Shown piece after piece: positions 17,658 to 27,429 of a stretch of 64,000 nucleotides of DNA. This DNA comes from Nakamurella sp. PAMC28650. Its GTDB lineage: Bacteria; Actinomycetota; Actinomycetes; Mycobacteriales; Nakamurellaceae. Each line of letters opens with the position of its first letter. Positions within the stretch are counted from its first letter, which is position 1. A program made the position numbers and the translations under genes. The stretch lies in contig NZ_CP060298.1 in the NCBI RefSeq assembly GCF_014303395.1, forward strand, positions 2,871,001-2,935,000. Direction: 5' to 3'. The notes below the pieces were generated by a model that was given only the letters and a program-made list of their open reading frames with translations, did not search any database and was not told where the DNA came from.

Positions 17658-19067
17658 GTGCCTGACCGGACGGCCGTCCGCCGACCGCATGCCACCCGGC
17701 CGGCCAGTTTCGCGAGATATCTGCGGGCCGCGGCCCGTCGCGGTCGCCGACGCACCGGGGGCGGGATGCGCTACGAGATCGTGGTCGCGGTCCTCTGGTT
17801 CACCCCGGGCATCGCGATCGGGGCGTGGAACGACCTGAACACCTCGGCCACCGCCGGGTCGCCGGTCAACTGGCCGGCGGCGGGGGTGCTGCTGCTGGCC
17901 GGTGTCGCGATCATCGGGCTGGCCTGTGTCGCGCTCGGTCCGGTCACCGCGTCCCGGGAGTGGCGGGCCTGGCTCCTGTCGACCCCCCTGGACCGGGGAA
18001 GCCTGTTGCGACGCAGAGCAACCGGCGTACTGGCACTGCTGACGGTCCCGGGTGTCGTGCTGGGCGCAGTCCTCGCCGACGCGGCCGGATTCCGACACGG
18101 GCAGGCGCTGGCCTCGGTGCTGCTCGGTATCGCTGCTGCGGTGTCCGCCGGCGGGTTGGCCATGTGGCAGCAGCGATTGCGGCCGGCCGGCGCACCGCGT
18201 GGCCGTGGCTGGCTGTGGTGGGCGGGTGCGCTGGTGGCCGCCGCCGTGGTGCTCGATCTCGGGCAGGTTCAGCCTCTGGACGGCGGCACGTTGTGGACCG
18301 CGGCCGGGATCGGCATCGTCGTCGCACTGTGCCTCGTCGCCCTCGGGCTGTCCGGGGTCGGGCTGATCCCGCTCTCGTCGCTGGCCGCCGGGTCGGGATC
18401 CGTCTCGTCGATGGCGCTGGCCGTCCAGGACCAGTCGCTGGGTCCGCTCGCCGCAATGCTGTCGGCCGCCCCCGGCCGCCGGCGCAGCCACGCGGCCCCC
18501 CGGCCGCTGTCCGGCACCGGTCGAGCCGCCGTGATCGCGGTGGACCGGCGGCGAACCCTGCGCAATCGGCCGGCGGTGGTCCGCTGGGTGGTGATGGGTC
18601 TGATCCCCTACGCCGCCTGGGCTCTGCTGTCCGGTGTGGGTTGGGGCCCGACGGCTCTGGTGGTGATCACCTTCGTCGCCGCGGTCGCGGCGGCCTCCGG
18701 GTTGTGCAGCACGGTGCGGCAGTTCTCCGGCAGCCCCGCACTCGCCGATCGCTACGGCCTGAGCCGGGCGGGGGCCAGATCCGCGGCGATGCTGCTCCCG
18801 CAACTCGCCACGCTCCTCTGGGGTGTCGCGACCGCACCGGTTCTGCAGCTGCACACCCCGCCCGCGATGGCAGTTCTCGTCCCGCTGGTCGCCTACGGGG
18901 TCGTGGCCTTCCGGGCCCGGCAGGCTCCCTTCGTCCCGAAATTCGCGGTGGGGCAGCAGTACTCGCAGGATCTGGGACGGCTCTTCGCCCGCGGGCCGCT
19001 GCTGTTGATCGGCGGTGCCGTCCTGCTGGCCGTGGTCGCCGCGGGGCTGAAGCAGCGGAACCTGTGA
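17658..19067 (+). CDS. DUF6297-like multi-spanning membrane protein, probable ABC permease
   Basis: 469 residues. An Arg-rich N-terminus (FARYLRAAARRGRRR) is followed by about ten hydrophobic segments spread over residues 40-465. The pattern matches the actinobacterial DUF6297 family as I remember it. The gene follows the ATPase by three bases, so the two likely form an ABC-2-like exporter. Last gene of the operon begun by the S9 peptidase. Confidence 0.72.
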   Translation: MPDRTAVRRPHATRPASFARYLRAAARRGRRRTGGGMRYEIVVAVLWFTPGIAIGAWNDLNTSATAGSPVNWPAAGVLLLAGVAIIGLACVALGPVTASREWRAWLLSTPLDRGSLLRRRATGVLALLTVPGVVLGAVLADAAGFRHGQALASVLLGIAAAVSAGGLAMWQQRLRPAGAPRGRGWLWWAGALVAAAVVLDLGQVQPLDGGTLWTAAGIGIVVALCLVALGLSGVGLIPLSSLAAGSGSVSSMALAVQDQSLGPLAAMLSAAPGRRRSHAAPRPLSGTGRAAVIAVDRRRTLRNRPAVVRWVVMGLIPYAAWALLSGVGWGPTALVVITFVAAVAAASGLCSTVRQFSGSPALADRYGLSRAGARSAAMLLPQLATLLWGVATAPVLQLHTPPAMAVLVPLVAYGVVAFRARQAPFVPKFAVGQQYSQDLGRLFARGPLLLIGGAVLLAVVAAGLKQRNL

Positions 19068-19317
19068 CCCGGGAAGAACCGGGGCGAAGGGAGGGCGATC
19101 GCCGTCCTGGCCAGGTCGGCCGGGTCCCGAGCACCTCCACGGGGACCTGGATGACGTTGCATGTGTGACGGGCGGGATGGATGAGACGCTCGTGGCAGGA
19201 ACAAGTCTTGATTCGAGTGACTGTCGTACCCCTGTACCGGCGTTCTCGTCATGGGGATCCGGGTGTTGCCACTGCCGAGCGGGCGCCTGCGTTGGTGGGT
19301 GAATTGGTGAGGTCTCG

Positions 19318-19815
19318 TTGCGGTCGGATCTGGATGGGATGAGCTCGTTGTCGGCCGCCGTGCCGTCGGAGACCGTCCGGGAGTCGACCCGGCAACCGCG
19401 GACGTTGTTCCACCGATTTCTCACCGATGCCGGTGGTGATCTGTTGGCGGTGACGGAGTTGCGGCGATTCCCGTCGCGGAAGCTGGGGGCGACGGTGCGA
19501 TGGCGGGAGGCGTGTGCGACAACCAGATCTGCACGGTGCCGGGACCGAGATGCGATCCGGATCATCTGGTGCCGTCGCCTCGCGGGGCGACGGCGGCCTG
19601 CAATCTGGGTTTGAAGCGCCGGAATGATCATCGGTCGAAAACCCCTGCGGGGCACCAGTCTGTGCGGACCGGACCGCACACCACCCGGTGGCAGACGCCG
19701 ACCGGCCACGTCTACGACAGCCCCGACGACCCGCTCCCGGTGGAGAACTGGCCCGATGTCACGGAGCCGGTTCGACCCCCTGAATCAAGAAGACGGGGGG
19801 TCCGATGCCGATTGA
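19318..19815 (+). pseudogene. Decayed DUF222/13E12-type HNH endonuclease gene
   Basis: The frame from 19318 reads ...GGDLLAVTELRRFPSRKLGATVRWREA, and the next frame (+1) continues VCDNQICTVPGPRCDPDHLVPSPRGATAACNL. Together these give the end of the DUF222 region and the C..C..DPDH..CNL HNH core. The reading frame changes near 19513, consistent with loss of one base. An in-frame start at 19177 (MDETLVAGTSLDSS) could be the old N-terminus but stops after about 40 codons. Members of this family are abundant and often decayed in actinobacteria. Confidence 0.65.
19774..19802. terminator. Possible terminator hairpin between the HNH remnant and sigA
   Basis: GACCCCC at 19774-19780 pairs with GGGGGTC at 19796-19802 across a 15-base loop. 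It lies 36 bases beyond the sigA stop codon on the minus strand. A shorter AGCCC/GGGCT pair sits closer to the stop. No T tract. Confidence 0.35.
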
Positions 19816-19837
19816 CCCCAGCCCAGAAAGGCGGGGC

Positions 19838-21325
<1,488 letters not shown>

Positions 21326-21538
21326 TGATGCCCTTTCACGAAAGATAGCCGCCGTGGTCCGCTCGTTGCACGCGTGGAGATCGCTGCTTTGTACGGAAGG
21401 ACCGGGTCAGAGGGGCTGCCCGGAGGACGACATGTGCCAGTGTAACGGCGATACCTGGCCGGGCACGACTTATCGACCGATTAGTACAGGTAGAAGGGGG
21501 TATGGGACATTCCGACCGTGGTCGCGATCCGGGCGAAC

Positions 21539-22300
21539 TCAGAGGGCGCTGGCTTCGTGGGCGGCCAGGGCGGCTCCGACAATTCCGGCGTTGTTGATGA
21601 GCTGGGCGACAGCCAGGGGCGTACGGCACTTGAGCAGCGGAACCCACTTGTCCGGCTTCTTCGAGATACCGCCACCGAGGATGAACAGCTCCGGCCACAT
21701 CAAATTCTCCAGCGCCGACAGATACTTCGACGCCCGCTTGCACCAGTGCTCCCAGCTCAGGCCCTCGCGCTCCTTGGCCGAGGCCGCCGCCTTGGTCTCG
21801 GCGTCGTGGCCGTCCAACTCCATGTGACCGAGTTCGGAGTTCGGGATCAGCTGGCCGTTGTGGATGATCGCGATACCGATCCCCGTCCCGAAGGTCACCA
21901 TGATGACCACCCCGTCGTGGCCGCGGCCGGCCCCGTATCGGGCTTCGGCCAGTCCGGCGGCATCCGCGTCGTTGAGCCCGGTGACCGGTCCCGGCAGCTT
22001 CGCCGACATGGTCTTGACCAGATCGGTGCCCTTCCAGCTGGGATCCATGTTGGCGGCGGTCTGCACCACGCCGCCGAGGACGACCCCGGGGAAGTCGACG
22101 CCGAACGGGCCCTTGTAGTCGAAGTTGCCGGCCACCTCGGCGACGGTGTCCGCCACGGCGTCCGGCGTCGCGGGCTGGGGGGTGTCCTTGCGGAAGCGCT
22201 CGCCGATCAGTTCGCCGGTGGAGAGATCGACGATGCCGCCCTTGATCCCGGTACCGCCGATGTCGATGCCAAAGGCTTTGCCGGTCCGCTGGATGACCAC
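21539..22300 (-). CDS. ppgK: Polyphosphate glucokinase
   Basis: 253 residues from GTG at 22300, preceded by GGGAGAAGA. ROK-fold kinase: [16 protein letters not shown] (phosphate 1 motif), [23 protein letters not shown] (catalytic Asp) and [14 protein letters not shown]. Size and sequence match actinobacterial PPGK, which phosphorylates glucose with polyphosphate or ATP. It follows sigA's 5' end on the same strand, the order known from mycobacteria. A PPK2-type polyphosphate kinase is encoded at 58.9 kb. Confidence 0.93.
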   Translation of the reverse strand: MVIQRTGKAFGIDIGGTGIKGGIVDLSTGELIGERFRKDTPQPATPDAVADTVAEVAGNFDYKGPFGVDFPGVVLGGVVQTAANMDPSWKGTDLVKTMSAKLPGPVTGLNDADAAGLAEARYGAGRGHDGVVIMVTFGTGIGIAIIHNGQLIPNSELGHMELDGHDAETKAAASAKEREGLSWEHWCKRASKYLSALENLMWPELFILGGGISKKPDKWVPLLKCRTPLAVAQLINNAGIVGAALAAHEASAL

Positions 22301-22434
22301 GTTGCTCTTCTCCCTGCACTGATGGACGAATCTGACGAGGTGCAGGTCGTCTCTGGCGAACTGCGGGTCGCGAGGATCCTACTGACCGCGGACGACGGAA
22401 CAGCAGGACCCCGCTCTGCGAGCCGGTGCCGGAC

Positions 22435-23229
22435 TCAGCTGCAGGAGGCGGTCGAGATCGCGGGAATCACGGCTGCCGGGCGGGGCGCGGCCGTCTGGCC
22501 CTCGATCACTGCGGGCGGGATGGCGGCGTCGTGGATGGCCTTGAGCTGCGTGATCACCGGCGCAGCCAGCGGTGCGTAGGTGTAGCGGGCACCCAGCGAC
22601 AGATCGACCGAGTCGGAGATCCGGTTGTCCAATATGAGTTGGGCGCAGGGAGCGACCAGCAGCAGCGTGCGCGCGGCTGCGGTACCGGCTTGCCCGTAAC
22701 GGATCTCGGCCGTGCAGACCAGGTCCTGCGCCGGATACAGGGGATCGTTCAGACCACCCAGGATGGAGGTGAAGCCGGCGGCCCGCAGGTCGTTGGTGAC
22801 GGTCTTGGCCTGTCCGCGGATGGCGCTCGCGTTGTAGACCTGCAGCGTGACGTTGGCCGGGTCGGCCGGACGAACCCCGGTCAGCGAGTCGGGACTCGCG
22901 AATTGACCGAGGGAGGTGACGACCGGTGTGGTCGACGGTGTCGCAGTGGCCTTGGCGGTGGTCCTGCCGGTGGTCTTCGCGGTGGAGTTCCTGGAGCGGG
23001 CAGCCGAACCGGAGGAGGGCGTGGTCGCGACGGTGGGCGCGGGTCCCGGCCGGTTGCAACCGGTGGACGCCGCTGCGACCGGCTTGAGCACCTGGAACCA
23101 GGCGACACCACCCCCGATCAACAACACCGCGAGCACGATCAGGATCGGCGCCCGGCGACGCCGGTGGTACCGATCTGCTGGGGAGTCGGGGCTCACCGGG
23201 TTCGTCCTCCTGGCTGGTGCTGGTGGCAT
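22435..23229 (-). CDS. Cei-like envelope protein with LytR C-terminal domain
   Basis: 264 residues from ATG at 23229. An Arg-rich cytoplasmic N-terminus, one membrane helix (APILIVLAVLLIGGGVAWF, about residues 27-46), a Thr/Ser/Pro linker and a LytR_C domain (VTLQVYNASAIRGQAKTVTNDLRAAGF) at residues about 125-190. Position two genes from sigA and next to DUF4193 equals that of M. tuberculosis Rv2700 (Cei, cell envelope integrity), which supports the name. Probably acts outside the membrane on wall structure. Confidence 0.82.
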   Translation of the reverse strand: MPPAPARRTNPVSPDSPADRYHRRRRAPILIVLAVLLIGGGVAWFQVLKPVAAASTGCNRPGPAPTVATTPSSGSAARSRNSTAKTTGRTTAKATATPSTTPVVTSLGQFASPDSLTGVRPADPANVTLQVYNASAIRGQAKTVTNDLRAAGFTSILGGLNDPLYPAQDLVCTAEIRYGQAGTAAARTLLLVAPCAQLILDNRISDSVDLSLGARYTYAPLAAPVITQLKAIHDAAIPPAVIEGQTAAPRPAAVIPAISTASCS

Positions 23230-23636
23230 GGTCGGCTGGGTACCGGCTGCCTGTTCGGCTGGTGCGCGACAAGTGCGTCGGGCCTGCCGTGATGCGAGCG
23301 CGACCAGGGGACAGGGTAAGCGGTCGGAGTGTCAGTTCACCGTCAGGCGACTTCTTTCGGAACCCGCGTTCGCGTTGCCCGCGCCCATCAGTTACCCTCC
23401 ACCCCGCCCGCCCGCAACAGCCTGCATTCCGGGGTCGTCACGGCGGGTGTGACGAACACTTCAATTCTCCGGCGCGATCACCGACGATCCAGGGCACAAA
23501 ACCCTTCGGTCCGGCGTTATTGGCAGGGCATTGCAGAACGCGGGCGAACATCCGGCCGGCGCGAAGAGGCACAAGATCCGAGCGTCGATCGTCACCAGCA
23601 TCGATAGCACCCAGTGAGAACGAATGAGGTCACCAC
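23230..23636. other. 407-base divergent intergenic region
   Basis: This region lies between the Cei-like gene (minus) and the DUF4193 gene (plus) and must contain both promoters. I found no confident promoter pair, riboswitch or long dyad. GAGGTCACC just before 23637 is the ribosome site of the DUF4193 gene. Confidence 0.4.
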
Positions 23637-23945
23637 ATGGCAACTGACTACGACGCACCGCGTCGCAACGAATCCGACGAGACGAGCGAGGATTCCCTCG
23701 AGGAGCTGAAGGCACGCCGCAACGAGGCACAGTCCGCTGTGGTCGACATCGACGAGAGCGACACGGCAGAGTCGTTCGAGCTTCCGGGGGCTGATCTGTC
23801 GGGCGAGGAACTCGTCGTCAAGGTCATCCCGAAGCAGGCAGACGAATTCACGTGTTCCGTCTGCTTCCTGGTCCAGCACCGGAGCCGTCTGGCCTCGGGG
23901 AGCAACACGGACGCAGGCAAGTTGGTCTGCGTCGACTGTGCCTGA
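23637..23945 (+). CDS. DUF4193 family protein
   Basis: 102 residues. Begins MATDYDAPRRNESDETSEDSLEELKARR, the family hallmark, with an acidic middle and a C-terminal zinc-ribbon-like set of cysteines (FTCSVCFLVQHRSRLA and LVCVDCA). Conserved in actinobacteria beside sigA (M. tuberculosis Rv2699) but of unknown function. Its stop overlaps the GTG start of the next gene by eight bases, so the two are probably translated together. Confidence 0.92.
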   Translation: MATDYDAPRRNESDETSEDSLEELKARRNEAQSAVVDIDESDTAESFELPGADLSGEELVVKVIPKQADEFTCSVCFLVQHRSRLASGSNTDAGKLVCVDCA

Positions 23946-24378
23946 AGCACGACCGCAGGACTCGCTGGGCGGCCCTTCCAAGATCGCCCGGCAGGTCGGC
24001 GAGTTCCATCGCAGCTACGGGCTGCCGATCCGGACCTCGCCGACCGCAGCAGTGGGGGACCAGCAGACCGCCCTCCGACTCGCACTGATCGAGGAGGAGG
24101 TCGGGGAACTCAGGCAGGCGGCGGTGGTCGGCGATCTGGTCGGCGTCGCGGATGCCCTGGCCGACATCGTCTACGTCGCCTACGGCAGCGCCCACGTCTA
24201 CGGCATCGATCTCGACGCGGTCCTGGACGAGGTCCACTCGTCCAACATGACCAAGCTGGGTGCCGACGGCCGCCCCGTTCGCCGGGCCGACGGCAAGGTC
24301 CTCAAGGGCCCGGACTATCGCCCGCCCGATGTGGAGTCCGTCCTCGGCGCCCGGCGGAGAGATACCCTGCAGTCATGA
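23938..24378 (+). CDS. MazG-like nucleotide pyrophosphohydrolase, DR2231 type
   Basis: 146 residues from GTG at 23938. The all-alpha NTP pyrophosphatase core shows RLALIEEEVGELRQA (metal-binding Glu cluster) and VADALADIVYVAYGSAHVYGIDLDAV (E/D of the second helix). The tail VHSSNMTKLGADGRPVRRADGKVLKGPDYRPPDV matches that of Deinococcus DR2231, a MazG-like enzyme reported to act on dUTP. In M. tuberculosis a classical dut gene sits here, so this is probably the dUTPase of the organism. Substrate is inferred, not seen. Confidence 0.8.
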   Translation: MPEARPQDSLGGPSKIARQVGEFHRSYGLPIRTSPTAAVGDQQTALRLALIEEEVGELRQAAVVGDLVGVADALADIVYVAYGSAHVYGIDLDAVLDEVHSSNMTKLGADGRPVRRADGKVLKGPDYRPPDVESVLGARRRDTLQS

Positions 24379-24743
24379 GCACGCGCATCGGCCAGTGGCT
24401 GAAGAAGCTCGCCGCCGATGACGAAACGGTGGACGCGGAGGTTCTCAGTTCCGAGGTGGAGGCCTCGGGCTGCCAGCACGCGGCCGGGTGCTGGCAGGGT
24501 CAGCGTGTCACCGTCATCGGAAGGCTACGCGCGGTCAACCTCCATCCCAGCGATGCGCTCGCAACGCTGGTGGCCGAGTTGTACGACGGCACCGACTCGG
24601 TGTCGTTGATCTGGTTGGGTCGCCGATCCATCCCGGGCGTCGAGACCGGCCGCACGGTGAAGGCCAAGGGGCGGCTCGCGATGAAGGACGGCCAGAAGGT
24701 CATCTACAACCCCGACTACGAACTGATGCCGGCGCACGCGTGA
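24375..24743 (+). CDS. OB-fold nucleic-acid-binding domain protein
   Basis: 122 residues. The sequence RVTVIGRLRAVNLHPSDALATLVAELYDGTDSVSLIWLGRRSIPGVETGRTVKAKGRLA is a single OB-fold (RecG/AsnRS wedge-like). Equivalent to M. tuberculosis Rv2694 by position and content. ATGA overlap with the gene before, GTGA overlap with the one after. Function unknown; nucleic-acid binding is inferred from the fold. Confidence 0.85.
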   Translation: MSTRIGQWLKKLAADDETVDAEVLSSEVEASGCQHAAGCWQGQRVTVIGRLRAVNLHPSDALATLVAELYDGTDSVSLIWLGRRSIPGVETGRTVKAKGRLAMKDGQKVIYNPDYELMPAHA

Positions 24744-25522
24744 GTTCGCCTGAGCGACCGGCCGCCTCCGACATCCCCGAGTCCACTGGGGCAGCAGCCC
24801 CGGTGGAAGTTGCAACCGAGCACCCCGCGACCGAGCACCCCTCGACCGAGCACCTCGCGACGCCGACCGCGCCTCCGACCATCTGGGAACAGATGGGCGG
24901 CCCGATGGGCATGCTCGACTCCGGCCTCCCAGTAGTCGTGTTCGTCCTCGTCAATGCCATTGCCCACAAGCTCGGCTGGGCGATCGGCGCCGCCCTGGCG
25001 GCCGGTGTGGTCATCGCTGCCGCTCGACTGATCCGGCATAAGCCGGTGACGCAGGCCGTCGCCGGCCTGTTCGGCGTCGGCATCGCCGCGTTCATCGCCT
25101 ACCGCACCGGATCGGCCAAGGGCTACTTCCTCTTCGGCATCTGGTCCTTCGTCGCCTACGGCGCGGTGCTGCTGGCATCGATCGTCGTCAGGTGGCCGCT
25201 GATCGGGGTGCTCTGGGAGAGCATCAACGGCCGCGGCACCTCGTGGCGCAGGGACCGGAAGCTGGTGCGCCGCTACGACTATGCCACCGCAGTCTGGGCT
25301 CTGGTCTTCGCCGCCCGGTTCGTCGTCCAGAGCCAGCTCTACGCCGCGAATCAGGTGGGATGGCTGGCCACCGCCCGCCTCCTGATGGGATACCCGGTCT
25401 ACCTGCTGGCCATCGTGGCCACCGTGCTGATCGTCGGTTCCTCCAACGGGATGTCGTTGCCTTCGGTCAAATCGATGTTCGGCGCGAAGAAGCCGCCCGC
25501 CGACCTCGACCGCTCCGAGTAG
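24740..25522 (+). CDS. DUF3159 membrane protein
   Basis: 260 residues from GTG at 24740. The N-terminus holds a 15-base tandem repeat encoding TEHPA, TEHPS, TEHLA. About six membrane helices follow (LPVVVFVLVNAIAHKLG, IGAALAAGVVIAAARLI, and others up to residue 240), with PLIGVLWESINGRGTSWRRD in a loop. Matches DUF3159 (M. tuberculosis Rv2693), a conserved protein of unknown function that some annotate as intracellular septation-like. Last gene of the operon from DUF4193; a G-rich repeat array begins about 20 bases later. Confidence 0.88.
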   Translation: MSSPERPAASDIPESTGAAAPVEVATEHPATEHPSTEHLATPTAPPTIWEQMGGPMGMLDSGLPVVVFVLVNAIAHKLGWAIGAALAAGVVIAAARLIRHKPVTQAVAGLFGVGIAAFIAYRTGSAKGYFLFGIWSFVAYGAVLLASIVVRWPLIGVLWESINGRGTSWRRDRKLVRRYDYATAVWALVFAARFVVQSQLYAANQVGWLATARLLMGYPVYLLAIVATVLIVGSSNGMSLPSVKSMFGAKKPPADLDRSE

Positions 25523-25540
25523 CCCGGGCCCGCAGCCAGA

Positions 25541-25733
25541 TCGCGCCCGCAAGAGCCCGCCTCACTGGGACTCCTGGGCATGTTGGGGCGGTAGGGCAGC
25601 TTGCGCTGGCAAGGGGCCGGCGTCAGTGGGACTCCTGGGGATGTTGGGGCGGTGGGGGCAGCTTGCGCTGGCAAGGGGCCCGCGTCAGTGGGACTCCTGG
25701 GGATGTTGGGGCGGTGGGGACAGCTCGTATGAC
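25541..25733 (+). repeat. Tandem array with three G-quadruplex motifs
   Basis: Units of 61-62 bases start at 25563, 25624 and 25686; the third diverges after about 40 bases, and 25541-25562 looks like the end of an older unit. Each contains four G-runs separated by loops of 4-6 bases (in the second: GGG, GGGG, GGGG, GGGGG at about 25628-25658). That is a canonical G-quadruplex motif on the plus strand. The array lies just past the DUF3159 stop codon, so the RNA would carry it. Confidence 0.85.
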
Positions 25734-25746
25734 CCGAGGGCGGGTC

Positions 25747-25768
25747 GTATGACGCTTGAGCGTCATAC
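25747..25768. promoter_or_regulatory. Perfect 10-bp inverted repeat, terminator or binding site
   Basis: GTATGACGCT (25747-25756) and AGCGTCATAC (25759-25768) pair around a two-base centre. It sits between two repeat arrays in the gap between convergent genes. GTATGAC/GTCATAC recurs several times nearby (25727, 25801, 25855, 25909). It could terminate transcription in both directions or be bound by a protein. Confidence 0.6.
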
Positions 25769-25783
25769 CGAGGCCCCGACCGG

Positions 25784-25945
25784 CCTACCTGGCCCCAACC
25801 GTCATACGAGCGACCCTGACACCGGGGCCCCGAGCGTCCTACCTGGCCCCAACCGTCATACGAGCGACCCTGACACCGGGGCCCCGAGCGTCCTACCTGG
25901 CCCCAACCGTCATACGGGCGACCGTGACACCGACGCCCCGACCGT
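25784..25945. repeat. 54-bp tandem repeat
   Basis: Two identical 54-base units (25784-25837 and 25838-25891) and a third with about four mismatches (25892-25945). Within each unit, related 20-base halves begin with GGCCCC and contain GTCMTAC-like cores. C-rich on the plus strand. 54 is a multiple of three, so frames stay open, but the position between convergent genes argues for non-coding DNA. Confidence 0.88.
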
Positions 25946-25982
25946 CACACCGAGCCCCAACCCTCTTACAGCGCAGGAACAG

Positions 25983-26636
25983 TTACCGCAACGCGTCCCG
26001 CACTGCGTCCTCCACCTCGGTGGAGGCCACGAACAGCAATTCGTCGCCGGGTTCCAGTGGCTCGTCGGGCTGAGGCACGATGACCCGACCCCCGCGCAGA
26101 ATCGTCACCAGCGCCGAATCGCGGGGGAGTCGCAGGTCGCGCACCGGCCGCCCGGCCAGGCTGGTGGTCGGCGGCAGCGTCACCTCGACCAGGTTCGCCT
26201 GCCCCTGCCGCAGGGTGAACAGCCGCACGAGGTCGCCGACCGTCACGGCCTCCTCGACCAGCGCGGCCAGGATGCGCGGGGTGGAAACGGCCACGTCCAC
26301 TCCCCACGCGTCGGTGAAGAGCCACTCGTTGCGAGGATCGTTGACCCGCCCGACCACCCGGCCGACCGCGAACTCGGTCTTGGCCAGCAACGAGACCACC
26401 AGGTTGACCTTGTCGTCACCGGTGCAGGCGATCACCACGTCGCAGGTCTGCAGGCCGGCCTCCTCCAGGGAGGCCACCTCGCAGGCGTCCGCCTGCACCC
26501 ATTCGGCGCCCGGGATGCGCTCGGGCTTCATGGCGCCGGCATCCCGGTCGATGAGCATCACGTGGTGGCCGTTCTCCACGAGTTCCCCTGCGATCGACCG
26601 CCCGACCGAACCCGCGCCGGCGATGGCGATGCGCAT
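25983..26636 (-). CDS. TrkA-type potassium channel/transporter regulatory protein
   Basis: 217 residues from ATG at 26636. N-terminal Rossmann fold with NAD-binding GAGSVGRSIAGELVENGHHVMLIDRD, then ACTGDDKVNLVVSLLAK, and a C-terminal RCK_C domain (RPVRDLRLPRDSALVTILRGG...PLEPGDELLFVA). It binds nucleotide and gates a K+ transporter. The start codon overlaps the stop of the paired TrkA gene upstream. Equivalent to the CeoC/CeoB pair of M. tuberculosis (Rv2692/Rv2691). Confidence 0.9.
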   Translation of the reverse strand: MRIAIAGAGSVGRSIAGELVENGHHVMLIDRDAGAMKPERIPGAEWVQADACEVASLEEAGLQTCDVVIACTGDDKVNLVVSLLAKTEFAVGRVVGRVNDPRNEWLFTDAWGVDVAVSTPRILAALVEEAVTVGDLVRLFTLRQGQANLVEVTLPPTTSLAGRPVRDLRLPRDSALVTILRGGRVIVPQPDEPLEPGDELLFVASTEVEDAVRDALR

Positions 26637-27301
26637 CAGGATCCTTCCGAGGGGGAGGCTGCCGCCAGTTGGGCGATCTCCCTGGTCTGGTGGGAAAGGG
26701 CGGAGGCGTAGATCATGTCGCCCTCCTGCACCACGGTGTCCCTGGTCGGCAGCACGCCGTTGCCGAACCGCACCACGAACGCGGCCCGGACGCCGAGCGC
26801 TTCCTCGAGCGATATCAGCGTGCGGCCGATCCAGGCGCGGTGATAGGGCAGGTTCACGATCGTGACGGTGCCGGACGGGTCGCGCCATTCGCTGATCAGG
26901 CCGTCGGGGATGACGGCCCTCATCAGCCGGTCGGTGGTCCACGGAACGGTCGCCACGGTGGGGATGCCGAGGCGTTCGTAGACCTGGGCGCGCTTGGGGT
27001 CGTAGATCCTGGCCACCACGGTCGCCACGCCGAACTGCTCCCGGGCGACCCGGGCGGCGATGATGTTGGAGTTGTCACCGGAGGACACCGCGGCGAAGGC
27101 CTGGGCCTCACGGATCCGCGCTTCCAGCAGCGTGTCGCGGTCGAAGCCCACACCGCGGATCTGCTGGCCGTGGAAGTCGGGGCCGAGGCGCCGGAAGGAC
27201 ACCGGGTCCTGGTCGATGACGGCGACCGAGTGGCCGGCCACCGACAACGCTCTGGCCAGGCCGGAGCCGACCCGGCCGCAGCCCATGATCACGATGTGCA
27301 C
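26636..27301 (-). CDS. TrkA-type potassium regulatory protein, second copy
   Basis: 221 residues from GTG at 27301, with AAAGGGG nine bases upstream; the frame continues further but without coding character. N-terminal HIVIMGCGRVGSGLARALSVAGHSVAVIDQD (GxGxxG), SSGDNSNIIAARVAREQFG and a C-terminal RCK_C region (RTLISLEEALGVRAAFVVR...TVVQEGDMIYA). First gene of a two-gene operon and divergent from the KimA-like transporter, so the two RCK proteins probably regulate K+ uptake. Confidence 0.9.
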   Translation of the reverse strand: MHIVIMGCGRVGSGLARALSVAGHSVAVIDQDPVSFRRLGPDFHGQQIRGVGFDRDTLLEARIREAQAFAAVSSGDNSNIIAARVAREQFGVATVVARIYDPKRAQVYERLGIPTVATVPWTTDRLMRAVIPDGLISEWRDPSGTVTIVNLPYHRAWIGRTLISLEEALGVRAAFVVRFGNGVLPTRDTVVQEGDMIYASALSHQTREIAQLAAASPSEGS

Positions 27302-27407
27302 TTCGAACGTGCCCCTTTTCGTCCAAACCGAGATGGAACTGGCGGGAGAAAGGTACCGCGACTTGCGGCGAACCCATGTGATCGGTCGGCAGGTGTGCCC
27401 GGCGTCG

Positions 27408-27426
27408 GGGGAGCCGTAGGCTCCCC
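27408..27426 (+). promoter_or_regulatory. Hairpin at the start of the KimA-like gene
   Basis: GGGGAGCC (27408-27415), loop GTA, GGCTCCCC (27419-27426) form a perfect 8-bp stem ending three bases before the GTG start at 27430. The only purine-rich ribosome-binding candidate lies in the left arm, so the stem may mask it and limit translation. Regulation is inferred. Confidence 0.5.
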
Positions 27427-27429
27427 TTC

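Noticed and set aside
16737-19709. 990-codon open frame on the minus strand
   Set aside because: Antisense to the ABC transporter genes, no recognizable domain, biased composition.
25541-25945. CRISPR array
   Set aside because: Repeats are directly contiguous, 54 or about 62 bases long, without unique spacers or cas genes.
25626-26711. 361-codon plus-strand frame covering the repeat arrays
   Set aside because: Its periodic peptide only reflects the 54-base repeat (a multiple of three), and the rest is antisense to the TrkA gene.
27302-27429. c-di-AMP (ydaO-type) riboswitch before the KimA-like gene
   Set aside because: The leader is only 128 bases and lacks the conserved cores I know; only a simple hairpin is visible.
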